From: CBDFMR01 sp965249765
Lineage (GTDB): Bacteria > Bacteroidota > Bacteroidia > Chitinophagales > Saprospiraceae
Length of the DNA stretch: 64,000 nucleotides
Reading direction: 5' to 3'
NCBI GenBank assembly: GCA_965249765.1
Contig: CBDFMR010000004.1
Location: 62,001 to 126,000, forward strand
Shown here: one piece after another, positions 17,783-27,629 of the stretch
Numbering within the stretch: the first letter of the stretch is position 1
How the letters are laid out: each line of letters starts with the position of its first letter
Translations under genes and position numbers: made by a program
Notes under the pieces: model-generated
The model's database searches: none
The model's input: the letters and a program-made list of their open reading frames with translations, nothing else
Told to the model about the DNA's origin: nothing

Positions 17783-20700
17783 ATGAAAAGAATATTATAC
17801 TCTTTCATTCTTCTCTCTTCATTGACATTGACTACAGTAAGTCTGACTGCACAATGTGATTATGAACTCAGATTTTATGATTCATTTGGAGATGGATGGG
17901 ATGGATCTCAACTAGAGGTTTTTGTAAACGCTGGTTCCGTTGGTACTTATACCTTAGCTAATGGAGATTTTAGTACAGATGCGATTGCAGGGATATCTGA
18001 GGGTGATGTCATCGATGTGGTTTACACCGCAGGTTCGTCTTCAGATGAACATGAATGGGCACTTGTAGACGGACTAGGGAATTATGTTTTTTCTGCCCCA
18101 ACAGTAAGTGATGGAGATTCATGGAATGGCACGGCTGCAGCATGCGCACCTATTTGTGCAGGAGGACTGGTATGGAATCCATCGGAAGTAGAAATCGATT
18201 TATACGACTCATTTGGGGATGGCTGGGATGGTGCTATCCTTACGGTTGATGTCGATGATGGAACTAACAACTATAGCTATGCATATACAATATTCAATGC
18301 TCTAGGATCTATAAGTGAAGCACATGGCATTTACACTTTGACATTGCCGCCAAGTGCAGGAACATGGGATTTGGACTTTTCATTTGTAGGGGGAGCTTTT
18401 GATGATGAAGTAACGATGACATTTAATGGAGTGGACGGCTCACTTCCTCAAAATTTTGGCCCTGATCCAAGTGATGGACTATTACTGGCTCTTGCAGGTG
18501 CAGACGCTTCTGCTTGTGCAGCTCCAGATTTTTGTGCCATTGATTGTAATACAGATATGACTTTTGATCTTGACCCTGGAGAATGTGGCATTGTTGTGAA
18601 TCACAGTGTTACACTAACTGGAGATTGTACGGACGAGAACAATCCATTTGATGTGTTGGACGATAATGGTATCGACGGTGATATGGAAGGACTTGCTCCT
18701 ACAGGATGGTCTTCTACCTCAACTAACTTTGGTACTGTATGGTGTAACTTCTTGTGCGGAGGAGGTGCAGGTAGTGTAAATTATGGAGTAGCGCCTAACA
18801 GCAATAATTTCTTAGCAAGGTTTGGAGGAGCTCTAAGTCCTGAAGTAGGGACGGCCTCATTTACTGCTAACATGCCTATCGCGTCAAGTGCCGAGCTCTG
18901 TTTTGCTTATGAAAACTCTGTATGTGGAAATCCACTAGATAATATAGAACTCACAGTAGATGGCAATCAAGTATGGATCGAGTACGCTGATCCAGCCTCA
19001 TGTGATCCTATTCTTGATATAAATACGATATGCATCGAGGTATCAGCTTATGCTGATGGAGGTGCTCATACTTTTGAGTGGACTGGAACACAGACTACTG
19101 GCAATGTTACAAATATGACCGTAGATAATGTTTCACTAACAGCGGTAATGCATGAATTTGTGCAGACATCAGGCTCTCCTGATGGAGAGTTTATAACTGC
19201 GGATGAAACCGTAACCTATGTCTTGACTCTTAACGGTGTGACTGTTGATGTATGTTCTTTTGATGTGGAAGTCAATCCATTTGATATGGCAATAGGATCT
19301 ATTGCATGTAATGATGAGGTAAATATCTCATTGGGAGATGATTGTACTTTTGTAGTAACTGCAGATCAGGTCCTAGAAGGTGGTCCTTATACTTGTTATG
19401 ATTTATACACAGTTGTTATTACTGATGCGGCTGGAAATAATTACGGAAATATGGTCACTGAGGCAAATCTTGGTCAGACACTGACAGCTACAGTAACTGG
19501 ACCAAATGGAAATTCTTGCTGGGGTGAGATAATGATAGAAGATAAGAATCCACCTGCGCTTATGTGTGAGGATGTATATGCGTCATGTACTGATGATCTA
19601 GAGCCAGGTTCTGATATTTTAAACTCAGTTACATATAGTTATAGCCCAGGTACAATTATAGATGATGGAGCACCAAGCACGGTTGACATTCCTTTAGATG
19701 TAAGCGGACTTACTGGAGGTACGATTACGGATGTTGATGTAACATTAGACATATCTCATAGTTGGGTAAATGATGTAAGTGCAACCTTAACTTCTCCGGA
19801 AGGGACGACGGTACAACTGTTTTTCAATCCTCCGTGTATAAATGCCGATATTTCAGTAGAACTAGATGATGAAGCCACTGCTACAAGTACAGATTTATTA
19901 TTTACATGTAACGCTAGTTCACCGACGGTAGAAGGAACATTCCAGCCATTTACAGCTCTTAGCTTTTTTGATGGAGAAGATCCAAACGGAACTTGGATGT
20001 TATCTGTTAGCGATATTGGATTCGGTGAAGGAGGATCAGTAGACAATGTTGGATTAGTGATTACACAATCTGGCGCCAAGGTTTCCTTCCCTATTGAAGA
20101 GCCTTTTACCATCCTTAGTCAGAATGGGAATCAATATACAGTTACTGGCCTTGATGCCTGTACTGAGGCTGTATTGTCTTACTCTGATACGGTAGATGAG
20201 GATTGCGATAATTCTCCCTATAAAGTGATTACAAGAAAATGGCAAGCTCAGGATGCCTATGGAAATTTGTCGGAGTGTACTCAAATAATTTATGTGTCTA
20301 GAAAAGGACTTAGTGAAGTAGTATTCCCACTAAACTTTGATGGCAACGAACAACCCGTGCTTACCTGTGAGCCTGATATTGATCCACCTAATTTCCATTG
20401 GGACCTCAATGGAAACGAATATCCTGATCCTGAAGAGACAGGCGTACCTACTATAGATGGAATAGATATTTATCCTAATCTAGGATTATGTAAGATTAAT
20501 ATTACGTTCACTGATACAGAAATTCCAATTTGTGGAAATTCATTTAAGATATTGAGAGAGTGGCAGGCACTAGACTGGTGCACTGGTGAAGTACTTGGAG
20601 ACATCCAGATCATTAAAGTAGAAGATGTGATGTCAGTTGTAGCGTGTGGCGAGGCTCAGGTTGTCTTCACTGATGCACATAGATGTGCTACAGATTATAC

Positions 20701-23671
20701 TGTACCTAACCCATTTCTTGATCCTTCAGTCTTGATCTTATCATGTAGTGAACTTTCTTATACTGTCGAGTACCTTACTGGACCAGATGTGGATGTTTGT
20801 CCGCCAGAGTTTCCAGGGTTATTTACCGATGACGGTGTAGTTACTTATACTCAAGGAGGTTACGTATACTATACCATTCCTAATCTGCCTAAGGGTTGTA
20901 CATGGTTAAGATATATATTCGAGAACGAATGTGGTCAAACTGATACTTGTAGGAGAGAGGTGAAAGTAGTGGATAATGTGCCTCCTGTTGCCGTATGCGA
21001 TGAGTTTACCGTAGTTGGTATTGGTGCCGACGGATGGGGAAGTGCTCCGGCGATCACCTTCGATGACGGAAGTAATGACAACTGTGAGATAGATTATTTT
21101 GAGGTGAGAAAAATGACCAATAAATGTTTGGGAGTTACACTTGAGTTTGGACCAGAAGCGATCTTCTGTTGTGAAGAAGTAGGAGATATGATCATGGTCG
21201 AGATGAGAGTATGGGATAAAGAAGGCAATGCAAATTCATGTATGGTCGAGGTGACTGTTCAAGACAAATTGCCTCCGTACGCTATTGTATGCCCTCCAGA
21301 TGTGACGATAGATTGTAATGATGATTATTATGACTTATCTATATATGGCGAGGCAGAATTCATCGATAACTGTGACAATTTCACTGTAACGTATACTGTT
21401 GATGAGAATCTTGACAACTGTGGAAGAGGATACATCACCAGGTTGTGGGAAGCGATAGATCAGAATAATGGCTTTAAAGGAGTCTGTGAGCAGACCATCA
21501 CAATAGAGAATGAATCTCCATTTGATGAGTTTGACATATTCTGGCCATTCGATTATACTACTGACGGATGTGATATTGATTTACATCCTGACAATCTTCC
21601 TTTCTTCAACGCTTATCCGAGGATACTTGATGACAAGTGTAGCTTAGCGGCTTCCACGTATGAAGATCAGGTATTTGAGTTTGCCGATGGGTCATGTCGT
21701 AAGATACTAAGGGAATGGACAGTGATAGACTGGTGTACATATGATCCAGAAACCGGTGAGGGACTCTGGGTATATAGACATCAGATACTAAAGCAAAACA
21801 ATCTCGAGGCACCAGTATTTGAAAACTGTCAGGATACAGTTGTTTGCATTTATGCTGAAGGATGCTATGATGAAATCAGCTATTCTGCTATAGCTCATGA
21901 TGATTGTACAGCCGATGATGAATTGCAGTGGAGATATGAAATCGACCTTTATAATGCTGGTGATGGTTATGACTTGTTTGGAGAGAGCAACACATTTGTA
22001 GAATTTCTTTCGGCGGGTACTCACGGTGTTAAGTGGACAGTCGAGGATAGATGTGGAAACATCGAGGTATGCAAGCAATTGCTGACAATTAGAGATTGTA
22101 AGCACCCCACACCATACTGCTACAGTAGTATCACCACCGTAGTTATGAATAACAATGGTATGGTGGAAATCTGGGCGAGTGATTTTGACTTAGGAAGTTT
22201 TGATAACTGTACTGCCCATCCTGATTTAATATTCTCATTCTCCAAGGATACTTCCGATAGGAATATTCTATTTGGTTGTTCTGACTTGGGACCTGATGGT
22301 GCGCAAGAAACCATTCCATTAGAGATGTGGGTTACAGATGAAGCCGGAAATCAAGATTTCTGTGATGTGTTTATTCAACTTCAAGACAACAATGGAAATG
22401 CTTGTCCTGATGTCACAGGTTTAGTAAATCAGGTATCAGGTAGAGTGAGTAATGAGAATCATGACATGGTCAATAATGTTGAATTGACTGTGAGCAGCGA
22501 TATAAATGGCTATCCTAAGACATTTATGACCGATGAAGATGGTTCTTATATTTTCCAGAATCTTCTCAATGATGAGTCATTCTACGTGGATGCATATAAA
22601 GAGGACGAACACATCAATGGGGTATCTACACTTGATCTTCTATTGATTCAGAAGCATATATTAGGACTGAATGTTCTTGACTCTCCGTATAAAATCATCG
22701 CAGCTGATGCTAGTAATGATGAAACCATTTCTGCTGTTGACCTGATATGGATGAGAAAACTGATTTTGGGTATAGTTAATGAATTCCCCAATGATCAAGA
22801 GGCATGGAGATTTGTGGATAACGACTTTGAGTTCGCCAATCCATCAGATCCATTCCCTTACGATGAGATACTTGACTTTGTCGATATCAGTCAAAGCTAT
22901 GGTAACAAGGATTTTATGGCAGTCAAGATTGGTGATGTAAATATAAGTGCTAAGACCAACAACCTAAGCAATGATATTGCTTCCAATAGAGGTCAAGCCC
23001 TTATGTTGGCTATAGATGACAAAAGTGTTGACACTGGCATAGAAACCGTCATCCCTGTGTATGCTGAAAACTTTAATGATATACTCGGATTCCAGTTCAC
23101 TCTGGAGTTTGACGAGAATATGGTAGACCTGGTTGATATAATTGGAGCTTCAGTAGAGCTAAAAGAAAGCAACATTGGTTATGTTTATTCTGATCAGGGT
23201 ATCGTGACAATGAGTTGGAATAATACAGCACCATTGTCAGTGACGGATGAAGAGGCATTGTTCAACGTAGTACTACGAGCTAAGTCAGATTATAGGACTA
23301 CAGAGATCTTGTCAGTATCATCTACGATCACTGAGGCTGAGGCATATAATGATGCTTATGAGATCAAGGATGTAATTATTGTGTCAAGAGATGGTGGTGA
23401 GATATTGTCTGATAAATTCGAACTGTTACAGAATGAGCCAAACCCATTCTCTAATACAACTAGGATAGGATTCAATCTACCAGAGGCAGGAATCGCACAC
23501 CTCAACGTGTATGATGTCTCAGGAAGATTAGTTACTTCTTATGCTGGAGACTATGAGAAAGGATACAATAGTGTGACTATCAAGAATACAGAACTTAGTC
23601 AGAAAGGAGTTCTTTACTATATACTTTCTACGGACAAGTACACAGCGACTAAGAAGATGATATCGTTATAG
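17783..23671 (+). CDS. Giant T9SS-secreted multidomain protein (P-domain, dockerin-like, cohesin-like, type A sorting)
   Basis: About 1,962 residues from ATG 17783 (signal peptide MKRILYSFILLSSLTLT..SLTAQ); an in-frame ATG at 17747, coupled to the upstream stop, would add 12 residues. Numbering from 17747: two N-terminal units with YDSFGDGWDG (about 45 and 155); a proprotein-convertase P-domain (about 632-775, ending DPNGTWMLSVSDIGFGEGG); many HYR/Ig-like Cys-containing repeats (about 800-1590); a carboxypeptidase-regulatory-like segment, then dockerin-like repeats (about 1622-1685, VSTLDLLLIQKHILGL and SAVDLIWMRKLILGI, with DASNDETIS as calcium loop); a cohesin-like beta-domain (about 1751-1881); and a type A sorting domain (LLQNEPNPFSNTTRIGFNLP to the end). 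Export by the type IX system to the cell surface or medium is expected. There is no catalytic domain, so an adhesive or structural role is likely. Confidence 0.85.
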   Translation: MKRILYSFILLSSLTLTTVSLTAQCDYELRFYDSFGDGWDGSQLEVFVNAGSVGTYTLANGDFSTDAIAGISEGDVIDVVYTAGSSSDEHEWALVDGLGNYVFSAPTVSDGDSWNGTAAACAPICAGGLVWNPSEVEIDLYDSFGDGWDGAILTVDVDDGTNNYSYAYTIFNALGSISEAHGIYTLTLPPSAGTWDLDFSFVGGAFDDEVTMTFNGVDGSLPQNFGPDPSDGLLLALAGADASACAAPDFCAIDCNTDMTFDLDPGECGIVVNHSVTLTGDCTDENNPFDVLDDNGIDGDMEGLAPTGWSSTSTNFGTVWCNFLCGGGAGSVNYGVAPNSNNFLARFGGALSPEVGTASFTANMPIASSAELCFAYENSVCGNPLDNIELTVDGNQVWIEYADPASCDPILDINTICIEVSAYADGGAHTFEWTGTQTTGNVTNMTVDNVSLTAVMHEFVQTSGSPDGEFITADETVTYVLTLNGVTVDVCSFDVEVNPFDMAIGSIACNDEVNISLGDDCTFVVTADQVLEGGPYTCYDLYTVVITDAAGNNYGNMVTEANLGQTLTATVTGPNGNSCWGEIMIEDKNPPALMCEDVYASCTDDLEPGSDILNSVTYSYSPGTIIDDGAPSTVDIPLDVSGLTGGTITDVDVTLDISHSWVNDVSATLTSPEGTTVQLFFNPPCINADISVELDDEATATSTDLLFTCNASSPTVEGTFQPFTALSFFDGEDPNGTWMLSVSDIGFGEGGSVDNVGLVITQSGAKVSFPIEEPFTILSQNGNQYTVTGLDACTEAVLSYSDTVDEDCDNSPYKVITRKWQAQDAYGNLSECTQIIYVSRKGLSEVVFPLNFDGNEQPVLTCEPDIDPPNFHWDLNGNEYPDPEETGVPTIDGIDIYPNLGLCKINITFTDTEIPICGNSFKILREWQALDWCTGEVLGDIQIIKVEDVMSVVACGEAQVVFTDAHRCATDYTVPNPFLDPSVLILSCSELSYTVEYLTGPDVDVCPPEFPGLFTDDGVVTYTQGGYVYYTIPNLPKGCTWLRYIFENECGQTDTCRREVKVVDNVPPVAVCDEFTVVGIGADGWGSAPAITFDDGSNDNCEIDYFEVRKMTNKCLGVTLEFGPEAIFCCEEVGDMIMVEMRVWDKEGNANSCMVEVTVQDKLPPYAIVCPPDVTIDCNDDYYDLSIYGEAEFIDNCDNFTVTYTVDENLDNCGRGYITRLWEAIDQNNGFKGVCEQTITIENESPFDEFDIFWPFDYTTDGCDIDLHPDNLPFFNAYPRILDDKCSLAASTYEDQVFEFADGSCRKILREWTVIDWCTYDPETGEGLWVYRHQILKQNNLEAPVFENCQDTVVCIYAEGCYDEISYSAIAHDDCTADDELQWRYEIDLYNAGDGYDLFGESNTFVEFLSAGTHGVKWTVEDRCGNIEVCKQLLTIRDCKHPTPYCYSSITTVVMNNNGMVEIWASDFDLGSFDNCTAHPDLIFSFSKDTSDRNILFGCSDLGPDGAQETIPLEMWVTDEAGNQDFCDVFIQLQDNNGNACPDVTGLVNQVSGRVSNENHDMVNNVELTVSSDINGYPKTFMTDEDGSYIFQNLLNDESFYVDAYKEDEHINGVSTLDLLLIQKHILGLNVLDSPYKIIAADASNDETISAVDLIWMRKLILGIVNEFPNDQEAWRFVDNDFEFANPSDPFPYDEILDFVDISQSYGNKDFMAVKIGDVNISAKTNNLSNDIASNRGQALMLAIDDKSVDTGIETVIPVYAENFNDILGFQFTLEFDENMVDLVDIIGASVELKESNIGYVYSDQGIVTMSWNNTAPLSVTDEEALFNVVLRAKSDYRTTEILSVSSTITEAEAYNDAYEIKDVIIVSRDGGEILSDKFELLQNEPNPFSNTTRIGFNLPEAGIAHLNVYDVSGRLVTSYAGDYEKGYNSVTIKNTELSQKGVLYYILSTDKYTATKKMISL

Positions 23672-23685
23672 TAACATTGAAATAG

Positions 23686-23731
23686 CATAAAAAAAGAAGG
23701 GGGACAACAATTGTTGATCCCCTTTCTTATT
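23686..23731. terminator. Bidirectional rho-independent terminator
   Basis: A hairpin with arms AAGAAGGGG / CCCCTTTCTT around the inner palindrome CAACAATTGTTG, flanked by an A-run on the left and a T-rich stretch on the right. It lies between the convergent giant T9SS gene and the M23 peptidase gene and can serve both. Confidence 0.75.
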
Positions 23732-23748
23732 CGAATGTTCATGTATCG

Positions 23749-24735
23749 TTAGTCAAATGACTGATTTTCTATTCCTGCTTTTTGCACAAGTTCTTGATAC
23801 TCCTCCGGTGTCAATCCATCTAACACATAGTCGATAGGGTTGACTTGTTTTCCATTGAGATGAACTTCATAATGACAATGTGGAGCTGTTGATAGTCCCG
23901 TACTACCTACAGTACCTAGTTCTTGACCCTTTTTGACCAGATCGCCTTTCTTTACGTTTACCTCATACATATGAGCATATAGAGTTTCATAACCAAATCC
24001 ATGGTCGACTGTCACTGAGTATCCGTAGCCAGTCTTTTTTTGTTTCGTTATTTTGATAATCTTTCCATCACCAGTGGCCTGAATGGCTGTCCCTCGAGGA
24101 GCTGTAAAATCAATCCCATAATGGAATTTTTTTACCTTATGTACAGGGTGAATTCTCCACCCATATCCTGAAAGGTGTCTCATTTTCCTTTTGAGCTTGT
24201 CTTCTTGTACAGGCTTGATTGAAGGGATAGAAGAAAGTCTTTTTTCCCTTGCAATAGCTCTACCTAGTAAAGTATCGAGAGACTTCCTTTGAAGATTAAT
24301 TTTTCTTTGCAGCTGGTCTACCTTTTCTACAGACTCTTCGATAAGGTATCCAGACGTACCAAAATTGGTGAGTGCGGTGTACCTGTCAGATCCTCCAATA
24401 CCACCATTCCATACATTATCATCTACCGGTTCCATCCCGAAAATTATCCTATGTACCTCTGAGTCCATCTCATGTAATGACTCTATATCTTCCGACATTT
24501 TCTTCAGATCTTGAGATAAATTACCGTAGTGATACTCAAGCTGGTTTACTTCCCTCACCAAACTATTTTCTTTAGGTGAAGGGAAAAAACTGGATAAGAA
24601 TACAAACATAAGTAGGGAGGAGAAGACGACCGCAGACAAGTATCCGACAGATCGGAAGAGTTTTTGGGTTTTGGTTAGCTTTACTTTTTCGTACTTTAAG
24701 GTACGGGAGTTGTAAACGTATTTTTCTCTAGGCAT
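23749..24735 (-). CDS. M23-family peptidoglycan endopeptidase, membrane-anchored
   Basis: A 328-residue protein with a basic cytoplasmic N-terminus, one transmembrane helix (about residues 33-52), a periplasmic coiled-coil region (about 60-175, LVREVNQLEYHYGNLSQDLKKM) and a C-terminal LytM/M23 domain. Zinc ligands are His205 and Asp209 (HYGID) and His288 in H-C-H (286-288); the complete HxxxD/HxH set suggests an active metallopeptidase cutting peptide cross-links. Such coiled-coil M23 proteins act in cell-wall growth or division in Bacteroidota. It is transcribed alone, convergent with the T9SS gene. Confidence 0.92.
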   Translation of the reverse strand: MPREKYVYNSRTLKYEKVKLTKTQKLFRSVGYLSAVVFSSLLMFVFLSSFFPSPKENSLVREVNQLEYHYGNLSQDLKKMSEDIESLHEMDSEVHRIIFGMEPVDDNVWNGGIGGSDRYTALTNFGTSGYLIEESVEKVDQLQRKINLQRKSLDTLLGRAIAREKRLSSIPSIKPVQEDKLKRKMRHLSGYGWRIHPVHKVKKFHYGIDFTAPRGTAIQATGDGKIIKITKQKKTGYGYSVTVDHGFGYETLYAHMYEVNVKKGDLVKKGQELGTVGSTGLSTAPHCHYEVHLNGKQVNPIDYVLDGLTPEEYQELVQKAGIENQSFD

Positions 24736-24974
24736 CTATGGCTGTTCCTATAATTTAGTAGTAGTTTTGCGTTTTGCGATGCTTTCTCTGATAGCTCGAC
24801 TCGTCAAATTTAGCAGGATGTTGGCGATAATCATAAAATTGACATGACAAATTTATATTTTTTAAATATGTTAAATCAATCTAGATAAGATTTTGAGAAC
24901 CAAATACTTAAGTAAGGATCAATGATCCAAATACATAGTAGAAGATTTTGTAATTTGTAAGATCTTGAACCAGA

Positions 24975-27623
24975 ATGAATTCTAACGAAATAAGAAAGAC
25001 CTTCTTGGATTTCTTTGAGAACAAAGGACACAAGATTGTACCCTCTGCACCGCTTGTTGTAAAAAATGATCCCACTTTGATGTTTACCAATGCGGGGATG
25101 AATCAATTTAAAGACTTGTTTTTAGGAAATGGAGAAAGCGAGTATTCCCGGGTGACTAATTCTCAGAAATGTTTGAGGGTATCTGGAAAACACAATGACC
25201 TCGAAGAGGTAGGAATAGATTCTTACCATCAAACGATGTTTGAGATGTTGGGCAATTGGTCGTTTGGTGATTATTTCAAGAAAGAAACCATTGACTGGGC
25301 ATGGGAGTTATTGAGTGATATTTATAGAATTGATAAAGAGCGTATCTACGCTACCGTTTTTGGAGGAGATGCTGCTGATGGATTAGATGCCGATATCGAA
25401 GTTGAGGAATTATGGTCGCAACATATGCCAAAGGATCGTATTCTGAGATTTGATAAAAAGGATAACTTTTGGGAGATGGGTGCTTCGGGCCCGTGCGGTC
25501 CTTGTTCGGAATTGCATGTTGACTTGAGGTCAGATGAAGAGCGAGAGAAAATTAGTGGTGCATCTCTGGTCAATCAAGATCATCCTCAAGTTATAGAAAT
25601 ATGGAATCTGGTTTTTATTCAGTACGACCGAAAGGCTGATGGCGAGCTAGTAGACTTACCTTCTAGGCATATCGACACAGGTATGGGTCTCGAGCGGATT
25701 GCTATGACTCTTCAGACAAAAACATCCAATTATGACACTGACTTATTTTCTGGGTTGATCAAAAAAATAGAAGAATATACGGGCGTTACTTATCAGGGAA
25801 GCTATGAGACATCTGCAAAGTCTGATATTGCTATGAGAGTTGTTGCTGATCATCTGAGAGCTATAAGTTTTACAATTGCTGATGGGGAAATGCCTAGCAA
25901 TACAGGGGCGGGTTACGTTATTAGGCGAATCCTACGTAGAGCAACCCGATATTTCTATTCATTTTTAAATAGGAAGACTCCACTGTTGCATCTCTTGGTT
26001 GCTGATCTGGCAACTTCATTCGCAGATGTTTTTCCAGAACTCAAGGCTCAAGAAGAATTTATATCAAAGGTCATTCTTGAAGAAGAGAAGTCATTTCTCA
26101 GAACATTGGAAAGTGGACTGAATAGACTTGATAACATTGATATTAGTAACAATACCCTAGATGGTCAAACGGCATTTGAATTGTATGATACGTATGGATT
26201 TCCCATCGATCTTACGCGATTGGAGGCTTCAGAAAGAGGTTGGACAGTCGATGAGTCAGGATTTACAAAAGCTATGGATGAGCAGAAAAACAGAGCTCGT
26301 CAAGATGCATCCAGAGAGGAGGGTGATTGGATAATGGTAAATAACGACCTCAAGGCAACCTTTAGGGGTTATGACCACGATTCATGGAGTGATGCTAAGG
26401 TGATTAAGTACAGGACGATACGCATTAAAGATAAGGATATCCACCAGTTGGTTCTCAGTGATACTCCATTCTATCCTGAAGGCGGGGGACAAGTTGGCGA
26501 TATCGGACAGTTGATCTGTGGGGATGATAAGATCAAGGTATTAGATACCGTTAAGGAGAACGATCTTATTATTCATTCGGTTTCCAAAATCCCTTCCGAT
26601 ATTTCAATACCATGCAGCTTAAAAATTGATGTAGATCGTCGTCGACTAATTGAAAACAATCACTCTGCTACGCATTTACTGCATGCTGCATTGAGAGATG
26701 TTCTTGGAAAGCACGTACAACAGAAAGGATCTATGGTTCGCGATGATATGTTGAGGTTTGACTTTTCTCATTTTCAAGGTATGACCGATGATGAAACTGC
26801 TAAGGTTGAAAGTATAATCAATCAAAAAATAAGAGAGAATATATCCTTACAGGAAGACCGGGAAATAGCCATTGACGAAGCTAAAAATGCGGGAGCTATG
26901 ATGCTATTTGGTGAAAAATATGGAGACACAGTGAGGATGATCACCTTTGACTCTGAGTTTAGTCGAGAATTATGTGGAGGATGCCATGTAGGGCAAACTG
27001 GTAGGATAGGGCTTTTGAAGATAGTCAGTGAGTCGGGTATAGCTGCAGGTGTAAGAAGGATCGTAGCTGTCAGTTCGGATGGAGCAGAGAAATATATCAA
27101 TGAAAAATTATCGATGTTGGATAAATCAACAAGCCTGTTTAAAGTCCAAGGATCGTTATATAATGCAGTAATTGAACTTCAAGAGGAAAACAAAAAACTC
27201 AAGAAGGAGGTAGAGAAACTCTCTGCCCTGAAGGCTGTAAATCTAAAGTCCGAGCTGCTCGATTCATCTGAGGAAGTAAACGGAATTCAACTAATCAGAA
27301 GAAAAATAAATGACCTAGACTCGAAAGTTGCCAAGACAATGAGTTACAATCTTGAGAAAGAAATAGAAGGAGGAGGTGTCATCTTTTTGGGTTTGGTAAA
27401 TGATGGGAAGCCACAACTTATGCTTACTGTCAGTCAAGAACTTGTTGATGAAAAAGGCATTCACGCAGGCAACTTAGTCAAGAAACTTGCTCAGCATATT
27501 CAAGGCGGAGGTGGAGGACAGCCTTTTTTTGCTACTGCTGGTGGTAAGGATATAGAAGGCATAGATAAGGCGTTAGAATCCATTGAGAGCCTACTGGCAG
27601 AGAATTCGTTTGGGAGTATTTAA
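24975..27623 (+). CDS. alaS: Alanine--tRNA ligase
   Basis: An 882-residue class II synthetase, full length. The N-terminal catalytic domain starts NEIRKTFLDFFENKGHKIVPS and contains the class II motifs (for example MFTNAGMNQFKD and the GMGLERIAM motif 3). The editing domain carries HSATHLLHAALR and CGGCHV (zinc/editing site), and the C-terminal C-Ala domain ends with the glycine loop IQGGGGGQPFFATAGGKD. It charges tRNA-Ala and deacylates mischarged Ser/Gly-tRNA. The start fits the family exactly. It is convergent with the sigma-factor-associated gene, with only 6 bp between the stops. Confidence 0.97.
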   Translation: MNSNEIRKTFLDFFENKGHKIVPSAPLVVKNDPTLMFTNAGMNQFKDLFLGNGESEYSRVTNSQKCLRVSGKHNDLEEVGIDSYHQTMFEMLGNWSFGDYFKKETIDWAWELLSDIYRIDKERIYATVFGGDAADGLDADIEVEELWSQHMPKDRILRFDKKDNFWEMGASGPCGPCSELHVDLRSDEEREKISGASLVNQDHPQVIEIWNLVFIQYDRKADGELVDLPSRHIDTGMGLERIAMTLQTKTSNYDTDLFSGLIKKIEEYTGVTYQGSYETSAKSDIAMRVVADHLRAISFTIADGEMPSNTGAGYVIRRILRRATRYFYSFLNRKTPLLHLLVADLATSFADVFPELKAQEEFISKVILEEEKSFLRTLESGLNRLDNIDISNNTLDGQTAFELYDTYGFPIDLTRLEASERGWTVDESGFTKAMDEQKNRARQDASREEGDWIMVNNDLKATFRGYDHDSWSDAKVIKYRTIRIKDKDIHQLVLSDTPFYPEGGGQVGDIGQLICGDDKIKVLDTVKENDLIIHSVSKIPSDISIPCSLKIDVDRRRLIENNHSATHLLHAALRDVLGKHVQQKGSMVRDDMLRFDFSHFQGMTDDETAKVESIINQKIRENISLQEDREIAIDEAKNAGAMMLFGEKYGDTVRMITFDSEFSRELCGGCHVGQTGRIGLLKIVSESGIAAGVRRIVAVSSDGAEKYINEKLSMLDKSTSLFKVQGSLYNAVIELQEENKKLKKEVEKLSALKAVNLKSELLDSSEEVNGIQLIRRKINDLDSKVAKTMSYNLEKEIEGGGVIFLGLVNDGKPQLMLTVSQELVDEKGIHAGNLVKKLAQHIQGGGGGQPFFATAGGKDIEGIDKALESIESLLAENSFGSI

Positions 27624-27629
27624 TTTGGC

